Source of the DNA: Echinicola strongylocentroti | Lineage (GTDB): Bacteria; Bacteroidota; Bacteroidia; Cytophagales; Cyclobacteriaceae | Assembly (NCBI RefSeq): GCF_003260975.1 | Contig: NZ_CP030041.1 | Coordinates: 2,155,001 to 2,219,000 of the forward strand | Reading direction: 5' to 3' | Length of the DNA: 64,000 bases | In this document: one piece after another, positions 25,779-34,382 of the stretch | Numbering within the stretch: the stretch's first letter is position 1 | How the letters are laid out: each line of letters opens with the position of its first letter | The notes under the pieces: model-generated | What the model saw: only the letters and a program-made list of their open reading frames with translations | What the model was told of the DNA's origin: nothing | Databases searched by the model: none | Translations under genes and position numbers: made by a program

Positions 25779-26656
25779 CTAAACCCCTGGCGTATTATAA
25801 GCCCAACCTATAATTCCTCTAGGTGCCTCATATTGTATTTCATTATCGAAACTCAAATCTGAATAACTCCCTTTTAATAACTTAAAACCAACCTTCTTAA
25901 GCCCCTCATGGTAGTCCATTTTGAAAACATCTATTCTTTTCGGAATCAGTAAATCTTTTGCAAATTCAGCTGGAATTGCATAATTAAGATCTTTAAGATC
26001 CATTTTGGTGCTTGGATACATTATTCCTTTTATTTCAGGACCACCCAAAAAATGTTTTGTTATGGCTATGGACTTTTTATAAAGAAACCCTTCTTCGGGC
26101 AGAACTGTTTTTGTAAACTCCTTAATTATAAACTCTTTTAAAGTTTTATCAAGTTTAATAAGATTATCATTTCCATTATAAAAATAGTGAGTGCCGTAAT
26201 TATTGAGCGCTGCATATTGCTGGAAATATTTTTCCCTTTTGATATTTTGGAGTACTCCAATTTCAACTACATTAAATTTTTCTGCAACCTCAAATTCTAC
26301 ACATGTTACAGTATCCCCAATCTTAGGGTTTGTCTCAGACAAGCATGTATGACCTCCTCCAGAAACATACAACATCTGATCTCCAATATCATTACATCTC
26401 CCTAGTCTTGTGATTAAATGCTTTGGAGGGCACCATAAGTCATTTAATGAATAAAACAACTTATCCCCATCATTAATCCTAATCCTATGAACTTTAATTG
26501 TCTTAGGCACTACAAAAGTCAAAAAACCAAAATGGGCAGTGAGCTTACCAAATTCAACAATAAGATCATCAATACTGCAATTTTTTAAATCATGATTCTT
26601 AAATCTGTTAATAGCGATCGTAATTGTTTAGCACTTGGAAATTTATGTTTCGTCAT
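25779..26656 (-). pseudogene. RES-domain protein, apparent frameshift near its start
   Basis: From the in-frame ATG-like start at 26522 the visible frame encodes 247 residues with a RES-like core: VHRIRI, FYSLNDLW, GRCNDIGDQMLYVSGGG and CLSE match the Arg-Tyr-Glu pattern of RES NAD+-degrading toxins. The same frame stays open back to about 26625 (residues such as FKNHDLKNCSIDDLIVEFG), but no ATG is there. In a neighbouring frame an ATG at 26656, behind a good AAGGAG ribosome site, gives MTKHKFPSAKQLRSLL and then hits a stop. One inserted or deleted base near 26610-26620 would join them into about 290 residues. It lies about 50 bases after higA, without the Xre/DUF2384 antitoxin usually paired with RES. 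It may be a decayed toxin or a sequencing error. Confidence 0.62.
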
Positions 26657-26705
26657 TCACCACTCCTTTCAATGGATAAAAAAACAAATATTAAATAACG
26701 CATCT

Positions 26706-27791
26706 CTAAAGTTCAACCTTTTCAATAAGATATCTCCCCACTGAATGAGGCAATAATTTTCGATGCTGAAGCCTTCCTATAATAATTCCTGGATGAGTCT
26801 TAAATTCATTAGCAAAGTCAATAACCATCTTTTCTGTCAGCTGAGGAAATGAAACAATTATCTCTTCTTGAGCCTTCGTTAGTGTCCAATCTGCTGCAAA
26901 ACTATCGGCTTCTTTCTCCTTTTCGAGATCTTTATCACTATACTCTACGTCCTCTAGAAATATATCCTTCTTACCATGAAGAAGAATATGACCAGCTTCA
27001 TGGAAGAATGTAAACCAAAAAATATCATTCCGCTTATGCCTGCCCGTTAGTTGGATAACAGGACTATCATTCAACCACCTTGTAGCCCCGTTCAACGGTG
27101 CCTTAGGCAAGCAAGGGGTATAAACCACCTTAACCCCTACGGCTGCACAAGCCTGCTTAAGCTGTTCAAAGAAATTAGTGGGATGTGTAGCCATGATTGA
27201 CTTTATCTTTGGCAATATATCCCTAAATGATTTAGCAGAATATTTACTTACAGCCATTCGTTCCGCCTGCAATTCCCCCATTCGTAGCCATGAGGATATA
27301 GCATAGGGCTGGCTGGTTGAGGCTAACGAAATCCTAAATGCTACTTTAAGTTGTTGTTCAAAATAGTATTCCGCCCAAGCAGTTTGATTCGCAAAACCAA
27401 AAAAAGACAAGAGTTCTAATGTCTTTTCTTCTATGGTTGTACGTTTTTCCATAAAGCCACATTTAACCAGTGCAGCAATTGGGAATTTTTTAGCCCAATC
27501 CGCTGCTTCTCTTAAGGCTTCTTTTTGTTTTTCGCGCGCTTTATACTCCTCAAATCCTTTTTGGTGATTGATCCAGAAATTAGCCGGAATTTGGGTTACA
27601 TTTTCAAAAAGTATAGCCATATCGGTGGTAATGGCACTACCACCTTTAAGAATTGCGGAAATCGTTTTTTCAGGCTTTCCTGTTCTTACCGCAAATTCCT
27701 TTGGCCCCATTTGCATTTCTTCTAACTTTTCAGCTAAGGTTTCACCTGGGTGTGGAACTGATTGAGGTAAATATTGATTTTGCTTGGCCAT
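26706..27791 (-). CDS. HigA-type antitoxin fused to ImmA/IrrE metallopeptidase domain
   Basis: The protein has 361 residues. The N-terminal HigA-like XRE domain (about 8-85) contains HPGETLAEKLEEMQMGPKEFA and KTISAILKGGSAIT, typical of HigA/VapI antitoxins. The C-terminal ImmA/IrrE domain has the zinc motif FHEAGHILLHG near 255-265 and the following E-x-EADSFAADW segment. Such fused regulators sense a signal and cleave or release partner proteins. The gene starts 2 bases after the HigB-like toxin gene, in the toxin-first order of higBA loci. It probably represses its own operon. Confidence 0.9.
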   Translation of the reverse strand: MAKQNQYLPQSVPHPGETLAEKLEEMQMGPKEFAVRTGKPEKTISAILKGGSAITTDMAILFENVTQIPANFWINHQKGFEEYKAREKQKEALREAADWAKKFPIAALVKCGFMEKRTTIEEKTLELLSFFGFANQTAWAEYYFEQQLKVAFRISLASTSQPYAISSWLRMGELQAERMAVSKYSAKSFRDILPKIKSIMATHPTNFFEQLKQACAAVGVKVVYTPCLPKAPLNGATRWLNDSPVIQLTGRHKRNDIFWFTFFHEAGHILLHGKKDIFLEDVEYSDKDLEKEKEADSFAADWTLTKAQEEIIVSFPQLTEKMVIDFANEFKTHPGIIIGRLQHRKLLPHSVGRYLIEKVEL

Positions 27792-27793
27792 AA

Positions 27794-28135
27794 CTACTTC
27801 TCCTTGTGATAATTAGTAATCTCAATTACTTCTACTCCTTTTATTTCTACCCAAATATATTGCCCATCCTCATTTGTAGGGATCGGGTCTTCATGGGGAG
27901 TAAATATTAATCTGTATGGTTGGTCAAGATCACAAGCCCATTGCCCCTTTCTATTGTCTTTAAGTTCATGAAAGTTTCCGGGCAAATGCCTAACTTCTTC
28001 CAAATTACTGACATAGGACAGTTGGGCAAGCCTTTGTCTCAATTTTTGAGCTCTGACTTTCCCAAATTCCTTAACCATTTTTCGGTCGTCGTTAACAGCC
28101 TTGGCTAGTTTTTTAGTGGTAAAAGTAATGTTCAC
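27794..28135 (-). CDS. HigB-like RelE-superfamily toxin
   Basis: The protein has 113 residues with a HigB/RelE fold pattern: KKLAKAVNDDRKMVKEFG, LRQRLAQLSYVSNLEEVRHLPGNFHELKD (in pieces), then GQWACDLDQPYRLIFTP and a final VIEITNYHK strand. HigB toxins cleave mRNA on the ribosome. The conserved C-terminal Tyr-His is present. It precedes the HigA-IrrE gene by 2 bases, so the pair forms one operon, and the stable pair may help retain the island. Confidence 0.88.
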   Translation of the reverse strand: MNITFTTKKLAKAVNDDRKMVKEFGKVRAQKLRQRLAQLSYVSNLEEVRHLPGNFHELKDNRKGQWACDLDQPYRLIFTPHEDPIPTNEDGQYIWVEIKGVEVIEITNYHKEK

Positions 28136-28268
28136 TGCAAAGTTATTATTTTTTTTTAAATTACATCAAGTGTTAATTGAAATTATTTAAAATACTCAAG
28201 CTTAGGCTTATTTGAATTTTTTTTTTCTTCAATCGGTGAAGGTTTCTCGTATCAGACTATCAACTACC

Positions 28269-28391
28269 TTACTTTTTAGAGGGGTTTGGACTAGGTTTAA
28301 TTGAAGGCCTTGGAGTAGTTCTCCCTTTTCTAACTTCTCTACTTGGTGGGGGAGTGGTGGGATTCGGTTTTGGGTTATTTTGTTTAGCCAT
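28269..28391 (-). CDS. 40-residue Pro-rich basic peptide coupled to a two-TM protein
   Basis: This small gene encodes 40 residues made almost only of Pro, Lys, Arg, Asn, Ser and Thr (MAKQNNPKPNPTTPPPSREV at the start, PSKK at the end). Its ATG lies inside the last codons of the upstream two-TM gene (TATTATAATGGCTAAAC), an 8-base overlap that implies translational coupling. It has no membrane segment or cysteine. It could be a disordered partner or regulator of the membrane protein. A chance frame is less likely given the coupling and the uniform composition, but no homologue can be checked here. Confidence 0.55.
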   Translation of the reverse strand: MAKQNNPKPNPTTPPPSREVRKGRTTPRPSIKPSPNPSKK

Positions 28392-28818
28392 TATAATAAG
28401 CATTTAGTGATGAGAAAATTAGTACGAACAAAATCCCAGTGCCTAAAGAAATAATAGATGAAATATTTAAGCATGAAATTTTTTCATTTCTTTTATCGAT
28501 ATTCTCCAATAGCATAGAATAATCGATATCCATATCGATTTCATTGATTGTTTTTTCGTTGTATCTACTCGACAGGTAATGGGAGAATAAATTTAAAAAC
28601 AGCGTCAGCGCAAACAACCCCCAGCCAAGAATAATAATCCAAACGTAAACAGACTCCTTTAAAGGACTGATTTTATCAATAAAAGTGACCGTAAGACCAA
28701 GTGCCCCAGAGCTTATATATGTTATGTATTTCTCAAAATCATCCTCACTTTTACTTTTCTGCTCTAAAATAGACAGCCTATATTCCTTCCATTGATTTTC
28801 TTCCTCTTTTGTTTTCAT
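28384..28818 (-). CDS. Two-TM protein, possibly SLATT-like
   Basis: The protein has 144 residues. A charged helix (1-30, WKEYRLSILEQKSKSEDDFEKY) leads into two paired membrane segments at about 33-48 and 58-80. A coiled charged region follows, then a last membrane segment at about 120-140. Two close TM helices followed by a long helical tail resemble SLATT-type proteins, which are predicted pore-forming effectors in nucleotide-signalled defence systems. No nucleotide cyclase is adjacent, so the family call is weak. It shares 8 bases with the Pro-rich peptide gene and probably acts with it. Confidence 0.55.
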   Translation of the reverse strand: MKTKEEENQWKEYRLSILEQKSKSEDDFEKYITYISSGALGLTVTFIDKISPLKESVYVWIIILGWGLFALTLFLNLFSHYLSSRYNEKTINEIDMDIDYSMLLENIDKRNEKISCLNISSIISLGTGILFVLIFSSLNAYYNG

Positions 28819-28982
28819 TCTACTTATTTAATTTGACATCGAATGATTTTTCTCCAAATTTGACAATTAACATCTATTGATTAAGTTAATTGCTCTTTGT
28901 TTTATTATCATGCTCCTGTTGAGAATGATAATCCAACGTAGACACTATTTTAAAAGTAAGAGTAATTATCATATCAATTAAA

Positions 28983-29825
28983 TTATCTCCTCTCGGTTAA
29001 AACATGAAGTCCGTTTTGTTCACAACAGGCGATTGCTACAGCAGAGAGTTCTACTTCTCTTGAAGTCAGTTTTTTGATTTCATCTTTCAAGAATTTGACT
29101 CTGTTTCTACCAAAGTTTGAAACTCCATCTGGGTCTGTGGTTATTTTTCGAATTTCATCAATCATGCGTTGACAAAAATCCCATATTCTTTCCCTTAGTT
29201 CTTCTAGCGGTCCGTGATCGAGATGGTAAATCTTTATTGAAGTTTCTACTCTTACTTTATCACGTGGCTCCAAAATAGCATCTGCATTAGGAATTGCTTT
29301 TCCCTTCGATTCAAATGTTAGTAGAGGAGGGTCATTCTCATCACATGGATCAAGTAGCATTATCTCTTCATCCTGACACCTGGGTTTAGTTTTTGCGACA
29401 ACACTTCCTTCAAATAATGGGAAATAAACCCATTTCCCTCTTGTTTCTTTATCCGTATTAAACTTGTCTTTTCTTAATTGGTTACAATATTGACTGCTAA
29501 AGCGAAAATTCTCAAAGTCAAATGCAAGCCACCAATATCCTTCTTCATCTCCTCTAGCAATTCCATCAACATTCTTCGCTTCATTTTTTGGTCTGAAATG
29601 ATCGATATCTCTGTCAGACATCACATCCAATGCCTCAGAATACCAGCATTTGCCATTTGAAAGAGTACTTAGCGGAATGAACAATTCCTTCCATATTGGA
29701 TTTTTTTTAATTATCTCTTTGCGTTCCTCAAGTGTGGCCACAGCAATTAACTGATCATTAAGAGCCTGCACTTTTTCAGTCCAGCCGTCTGGTAGCTCTA
29801 TATTATTTAAGTTGATATATCTCAT
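28983..29825 (-). CDS. HNH endonuclease, PtuB-like (Septu-type partner)
   Basis: The protein has 280 residues. The HNH core is visible: Cys60 in NGKCWYSE, DIDHFRPK at 73-80 with the catalytic His76, and YWWLAFDFENFRFSSQYCNQ at about 97-116 followed by KDKF. This layout matches PtuB-type HNH proteins of Septu and retron-linked systems, although the first CxxC position reads C-W-Y-S, so one zinc ligand is replaced by Ser. The gene overlaps the upstream AAA ATPase gene by 1 base (TAATG), the usual PtuA-PtuB arrangement. It is the last gene of the six-gene operon that starts with hsdR. It probably cleaves nucleic acid when released by the ATPase. Confidence 0.82.
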   Translation of the reverse strand: MRYINLNNIELPDGWTEKVQALNDQLIAVATLEERKEIIKKNPIWKELFIPLSTLSNGKCWYSEALDVMSDRDIDHFRPKNEAKNVDGIARGDEEGYWWLAFDFENFRFSSQYCNQLRKDKFNTDKETRGKWVYFPLFEGSVVAKTKPRCQDEEIMLLDPCDENDPPLLTFESKGKAIPNADAILEPRDKVRVETSIKIYHLDHGPLEELRERIWDFCQRMIDEIRKITTDPDGVSNFGRNRVKFLKDEIKKLTSREVELSAVAIACCEQNGLHVLTERR

Positions 29826-31423
29826 TAAGCTTTTTCTTCGTCCATTAATTGCTTAATCAGTTCAGCCATTTTCTGATTCTGTTCTTCTCTTTCTTCCTTA
29901 TTACTAGGGGCTTTCTTTAGGTCAGGATTCTTATAAACAGCTTGGATGAATTTGTCATATAGTGGGTCACGTTGCACTTTGTCGAAACCAATTTTGGAAA
30001 GTTTGGCAACTAATTCTTGTAACTCGATTTTATCGTTTTCATCTAACTTGTTTTCTCTGTCCAAAACTTCAAGTTCTCGTTTTCTCGTAAGTTCCAAGAA
30101 AGTATCTTCATCCATGGCAGCAGGAAGATTGAAAAACTCACTTGTCAAAATGCCTGCAACACCTAATCCTTTTGGATCAAAATCTGGCGCCATTGTTTTG
30201 ACAAGCATCAATTCTTTGTCCTCTTCGTCTTTGGATTTTTCGGTGTAGAAAATCCTGATTTCTTCTTTAGTCAACCCACCAATTACCAATGGGTCATGGG
30301 TAGTCATAATGATTTGACTAGTCTCAGGCTTCTGAACTACCTCTTCGAGAAGGTTCATGTACTTCCATTTCCAAAGAGGGTTTAAATGAGTGTCGGGTTC
30401 ATCTAGAAGAATTAAAGATTCTTCTTCTTTCGTGAATCTCAGTAGCCCCAGCACAGTAAGCAACTGTTGTTCTCCTTCGGATAGTTCTTTGAATGTGATT
30501 TCGCCACCTACATGACGCTTTTTGACTTTTACCCGCACTTCCAGTATTAAATCAGAAATGTATGTGCTTTCCAGACGCTTGAAGAATTCAGCATTGTTGC
30601 CATATTTTTTGGCGATCTTTTCAAGTTTCTCTTGATTAGATATGTAAAGAAAGAGGTGTTCTTCTTTTTGCGATTTCCTAAAGTCCTTCCTTACAGTTTC
30701 AGTAGTTGATATTGGTGCCATTGCAGCATCATACAAGTCTTCAAGAAACTCTCTAACTACGCCTTTCGCACCCCAAAAATCGAGTACTTTGTTATTCCTG
30801 TTCCAATTGGGTTTCTTAATCACGAAGAGTATTGATTCCAAGCCTATAATATCAAGATAATCTTCTAAGAACTCATTTACTTCAGGTTGAGAAAAAGCGT
30901 AAAATGCCATTAGAACAAAATGGCTGTGTATTAACCTCGCATAGAATAATGGCCGCATAGGGTCATCCACTCCAGCGAGTAAGTCACGGTAAAACATATT
31001 CTGATGAGGGTCGAAATGTTCTAAAAGTCTATCACTTACACCTGAATAGTATGCGAATACGTAGCGTGGTAAATAGCTAAACTTGTCTTTGCTAATAGTA
31101 GATTTTGAAATAGGCTTCTTTGAAAAGTTGATTGTACCTTCTTTAGACGCCTGACCTTCATATACAGCATATCCACCTTTCGTATTCGGACCTCCAACAG
31201 CTTTAAGAAATTCATTTTTACACTGATATTCTATCTCAAAATTGAATGGAGTTGCTACTCCCAGTTCAAGATCACGGAAAATAATTACTAAGGCTTCCAA
31301 GAAATTGGATTTACCAGCTGCGTTCTCACCCAAAAGAACGGTTTGCATTTTGGTTTCATCCAAATCAATAGTGAATTGATGGAGGTTCTTGAAGTTTTCT
31401 ATGTAAACCTTATCAATTCTCAT
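29825..31423 (-). CDS. AAA/ABC-type ATPase, PtuA-like, in the type I R-M operon
   Basis: The protein has 532 residues. Walker A GENAAGKS lies at 32-39, an ABC signature LSEGEQ at 314-319, Walker B SLILLDEPD at 336-344, and the switch His in TTHD at 374-377. These mark the AAA15/21 (RecF/SMC-like) ATPases used in Septu, OLD and other defence systems. The C-terminal 140 residues are helical and acidic. Its ATG overlaps the hsdS stop by 4 bases and its stop overlaps the HNH gene by 1, so it is translated in step with both. It may sense invading DNA and control the HNH nuclease. That role is inferred from the family. Confidence 0.85.
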   Translation of the reverse strand: MRIDKVYIENFKNLHQFTIDLDETKMQTVLLGENAAGKSNFLEALVIIFRDLELGVATPFNFEIEYQCKNEFLKAVGGPNTKGGYAVYEGQASKEGTINFSKKPISKSTISKDKFSYLPRYVFAYYSGVSDRLLEHFDPHQNMFYRDLLAGVDDPMRPLFYARLIHSHFVLMAFYAFSQPEVNEFLEDYLDIIGLESILFVIKKPNWNRNNKVLDFWGAKGVVREFLEDLYDAAMAPISTTETVRKDFRKSQKEEHLFLYISNQEKLEKIAKKYGNNAEFFKRLESTYISDLILEVRVKVKKRHVGGEITFKELSEGEQQLLTVLGLLRFTKEEESLILLDEPDTHLNPLWKWKYMNLLEEVVQKPETSQIIMTTHDPLVIGGLTKEEIRIFYTEKSKDEEDKELMLVKTMAPDFDPKGLGVAGILTSEFFNLPAAMDEDTFLELTRKRELEVLDRENKLDENDKIELQELVAKLSKIGFDKVQRDPLYDKFIQAVYKNPDLKKAPSNKEEREEQNQKMAELIKQLMDEEKA

Positions 31424-32949
31424 ACGAGTTCTAAATAGCCTTTTTCATTGCTTTCTTTTACTACTTTATTAAGCTCTATTTGCTTTTTCAATTCTGCATA
31501 GAAAGCATCAATGTCATTTGGGTACTTTGACATTTTCCATAATTCTTCGGCATGAAGTTTACCGTGCTTTTTTAATAGTTCTACAATTTCCATGAGCGTT
31601 GTATTTGGGTCAAATTTGCTAGTTATCTCTACCTTTTTAGAAGATATCTCAATAGGTTCTACCTTTTTGAGCGTCAGACCTAAAGATTCAGTTAGTACTT
31701 GCTTTAATAATAACTCATTCTCCAGTTGACTTTCGCTAATCCCTTTCTCTAGTTCATCACAATACGCTATTAACATATCTAACTTGGATACAATACGGTG
31801 CTGTTCCGTAAGAGGAGGTATTGGAACCAAAGTATTTTTTATTTTACCTAGATTAAGATTTGGTTGAGCTCCACCATATGCGAGTTCCCTTATTTCCAAA
31901 TAGATTTTTTGAAAAAAGAGCTTTACGTATTTTCTTAAAATAATCTCATCTAAGTAGAATGATATTGTAGCACAAGCTTGGTTGGTTGCAGCATGTATCA
32001 ATAATTCTGATATCTGACCTCTAGTTTTCCCTTGACCATACATTGCTACTACTAAAGTGCCAGGAGGATATACTTTGCAATTTGTTTCATCAATAGCCTT
32101 TTGTGTAATGTGTTTTTCAGCTTCATTAATGAATAGATTATTTGTTGCTGAACTTGTTATCCATGGGATAGTACCATTTTTATAGTAACTATCATTAGAT
32201 GTCAAAGGAGTGGCACCCGTTCCAATATCTGCTATGTAATCTATCCTACACCAATACCAACTATCAGGAATTTCAAAAGGAATTTCATCTTCACTTATAG
32301 CATGCATTGGTTTTTGTTTCTTGATTTTTTTCTCTTTTACCAACCGTTCCTTTTCAGCGTTAATTTTCGCTAGGAGTTCGGAAGCTGGTTCCTCATTGGA
32401 GTGTTGAGCAACTAATTGACCTTGAAATGCTTCTTTCAAAAAGGCTTGGCGAAGCTGTTTGAGTATTTCTAATTGATGATTGAGTTCAGTATCTATTTTA
32501 TTTGTCGAGTCTTGTGCATTTACAAATTTCTTCCTTGTATTTATTTGTTTATCAATATCATAGTAAGGGAGCTCATACTTGCCAAAAACAGTTAGTCCGA
32601 TTGACTCTTTTGATGTTCCAGATTTTGTATTTCTTACTATTTCGTCTTTAAAGGCCTCAAAAATTAGGTGGTAAAACTTTAAATCGACAGGATATTTATC
32701 TGGGTCTTTAGGTGTGATTATAAAACACAAATCACTTGAGATAAATTTTCCATTTACATAATGAGTTCTTCCAAGAGAACCCGAAGCAGCTGCCGCAAAT
32801 ATGAGTGCTTCACAATCATGAGTAAATTCATTGTGAGTTTTCCAATCCGATGCTGCTGTAATAAAATCGTAATCTCCAGGTGTTGCCTTGGTACTTTGTA
32901 ATGAACCTTTCTCAAAGTGAAATATGTCCTTTATTTTCATCAAGCTCAT
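31420..32949 (-). CDS. hsdS: Type I restriction-modification specificity subunit HsdS
   Basis: The protein has 509 residues with two target-recognition domains (about 1-140 and 215-390), each followed by a coiled-coil spacer (RKKFVNAQDSTNKIDTELNHQ; EQHRIVSKLDMLIAYCDELE). It sets the bipartite DNA target of the methylase and the restriction complex. An unusual tail of about 75 residues after the second coil (435-509, with MEIVELLKKHGKLHAEELW) looks like a small winged helix, not a normal HsdS part. It overlaps hsdM by 4 bases and the ATPase gene by 4. Confidence 0.92.
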   Translation of the reverse strand: MSLMKIKDIFHFEKGSLQSTKATPGDYDFITAASDWKTHNEFTHDCEALIFAAAASGSLGRTHYVNGKFISSDLCFIITPKDPDKYPVDLKFYHLIFEAFKDEIVRNTKSGTSKESIGLTVFGKYELPYYDIDKQINTRKKFVNAQDSTNKIDTELNHQLEILKQLRQAFLKEAFQGQLVAQHSNEEPASELLAKINAEKERLVKEKKIKKQKPMHAISEDEIPFEIPDSWYWCRIDYIADIGTGATPLTSNDSYYKNGTIPWITSSATNNLFINEAEKHITQKAIDETNCKVYPPGTLVVAMYGQGKTRGQISELLIHAATNQACATISFYLDEIILRKYVKLFFQKIYLEIRELAYGGAQPNLNLGKIKNTLVPIPPLTEQHRIVSKLDMLIAYCDELEKGISESQLENELLLKQVLTESLGLTLKKVEPIEISSKKVEITSKFDPNTTLMEIVELLKKHGKLHAEELWKMSKYPNDIDAFYAELKKQIELNKVVKESNEKGYLELV

Positions 32950-34382
32950 TTTATAGCCTCTTTAAGTTGGTTCAATAATTTGTTGCTTTCTGCAAATGAG
33001 CTTTCGAGCATTTTCATAAGTTCTTCACTACTATGCTCTATTTCCTCTTCAACTTTCACCGGATTCTTAATATCCAAGTCATAATTCCGATCAATAATGG
33101 TTTGAATATCCACTTTCCATGAAATGTCGCTTTCTTCTCGCTTCTTCCACCACTTCTTTATGGGGGCAAACTCTTTTAAAAGGAGTGGTTTGGTTTTGGA
33201 ATATGCTTTTTGTCCTTCAGGAAGTCGATGCTCATAATACCAAATATCTTTTGTGGGCTCTCCTTTGGTGAAAAATAATAAGTTAGTAGAAACTCCTGCG
33301 TATGGTTGAAAGACAGAATTTGGTAGGCGAATGATCGTATGTAGATTACAATCCTCTAATAGTTTTTGACGAACTCGTTGTTTAATGCCATCTCCAGTTA
33401 GAGAGCCATCTGGTAGTACAATTCCTGCTCGTCCACCATTTTTCAAGAGGTGAACCATAAGGACTAAAAAGAGATCGGCACTTTCTTTTGTTCTATAATT
33501 CTGTGGAAAGTTCTTTTCGTTATTGTTAGCGACAATACCTCCAAAAGGTGGGTTTGCCAAAATCACATTTACACGGTTCTTCTCAGTGTATGCACTTAAA
33601 GGTTGATCAAGAGAATCACGGAATGAAATATTTGGTACTTCGATATCATGAAGAATCAAGTTAGTGGTAGCCAAAAGATATGGAAGAGGTTTGTACTCCC
33701 AACCGATAATATTTTTAGCAATGCTTTCAATGTCTTCAACGCTATTTGCTTGTTTTCTCAAGTGCTCAACTGCTGCTGTCAAGTAACCACCAGTTCCACA
33801 ACTTGGGTCTAATACTTTTTCACCGAGTTGCGGGTCAATCATTTCGCAGATAAACTCCGTAATGGCTCTTGGTGTGTAGAATTCCCCGCTTTTACCCGCA
33901 CTTTGTAGTTCCTTCAAAATGGTTTCATAGAGTTCGCCAAAAGCATGGCGGTCTTTAGCAATATTGAAGTCTATTTCATTGAGCTTGTTCAATACCTTGC
34001 GGAGATTGATCCCGCTTTTCATGTAGTTGTTATTGCCCTCAAATACCTCACGTACCAATAGCGCCCTTTGGTTAGCCAGATCCTCGCTCATGCCCACCTT
34101 TAGGTTTCGAAGTGTAGGAAAGAGTTTCTGATCCACAAAAACTTGTAATTCATCACCCGTAATCCCTTCATCATCCCCAGCCCATTCGTCCCAGTGAAAC
34201 TCAGCAGGAATAGGGCTTTCGTAATCGTCCTTAATGACTTCCAGTTCCTTGTCCTTATCGGAGAAAATTTTCAGAAACAGCATCCATCCCAACTGTTCAA
34301 TGCGCTGTGCATCACCATTCAGTCCGGTGTCTTGCCACATGATCTTGCGAATGCTATCTAATATTCCTTTTAAGTTGGCCAT
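32946..34382 (-). CDS. hsdM: Type I restriction-modification DNA methyltransferase HsdM
   Basis: The protein has 478 residues. Residues 1-140 form the N-terminal helical HsdM domain (DSIRKIMWQDTGLNGDAQRIE and KIFSDKD). The N6-adenine methylase domain has motif I VLDPSCGTGGYL at 190-201 and motif IV NPPF at 277-280. It methylates adenine in the target chosen by HsdS, using SAM. Its ATG directly abuts the rhuM stop, and it overlaps hsdS by 4 bases. Confidence 0.95.
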   Translation of the reverse strand: MANLKGILDSIRKIMWQDTGLNGDAQRIEQLGWMLFLKIFSDKDKELEVIKDDYESPIPAEFHWDEWAGDDEGITGDELQVFVDQKLFPTLRNLKVGMSEDLANQRALLVREVFEGNNNYMKSGINLRKVLNKLNEIDFNIAKDRHAFGELYETILKELQSAGKSGEFYTPRAITEFICEMIDPQLGEKVLDPSCGTGGYLTAAVEHLRKQANSVEDIESIAKNIIGWEYKPLPYLLATTNLILHDIEVPNISFRDSLDQPLSAYTEKNRVNVILANPPFGGIVANNNEKNFPQNYRTKESADLFLVLMVHLLKNGGRAGIVLPDGSLTGDGIKQRVRQKLLEDCNLHTIIRLPNSVFQPYAGVSTNLLFFTKGEPTKDIWYYEHRLPEGQKAYSKTKPLLLKEFAPIKKWWKKREESDISWKVDIQTIIDRNYDLDIKNPVKVEEEIEHSSEELMKMLESSFAESNKLLNQLKEAIK

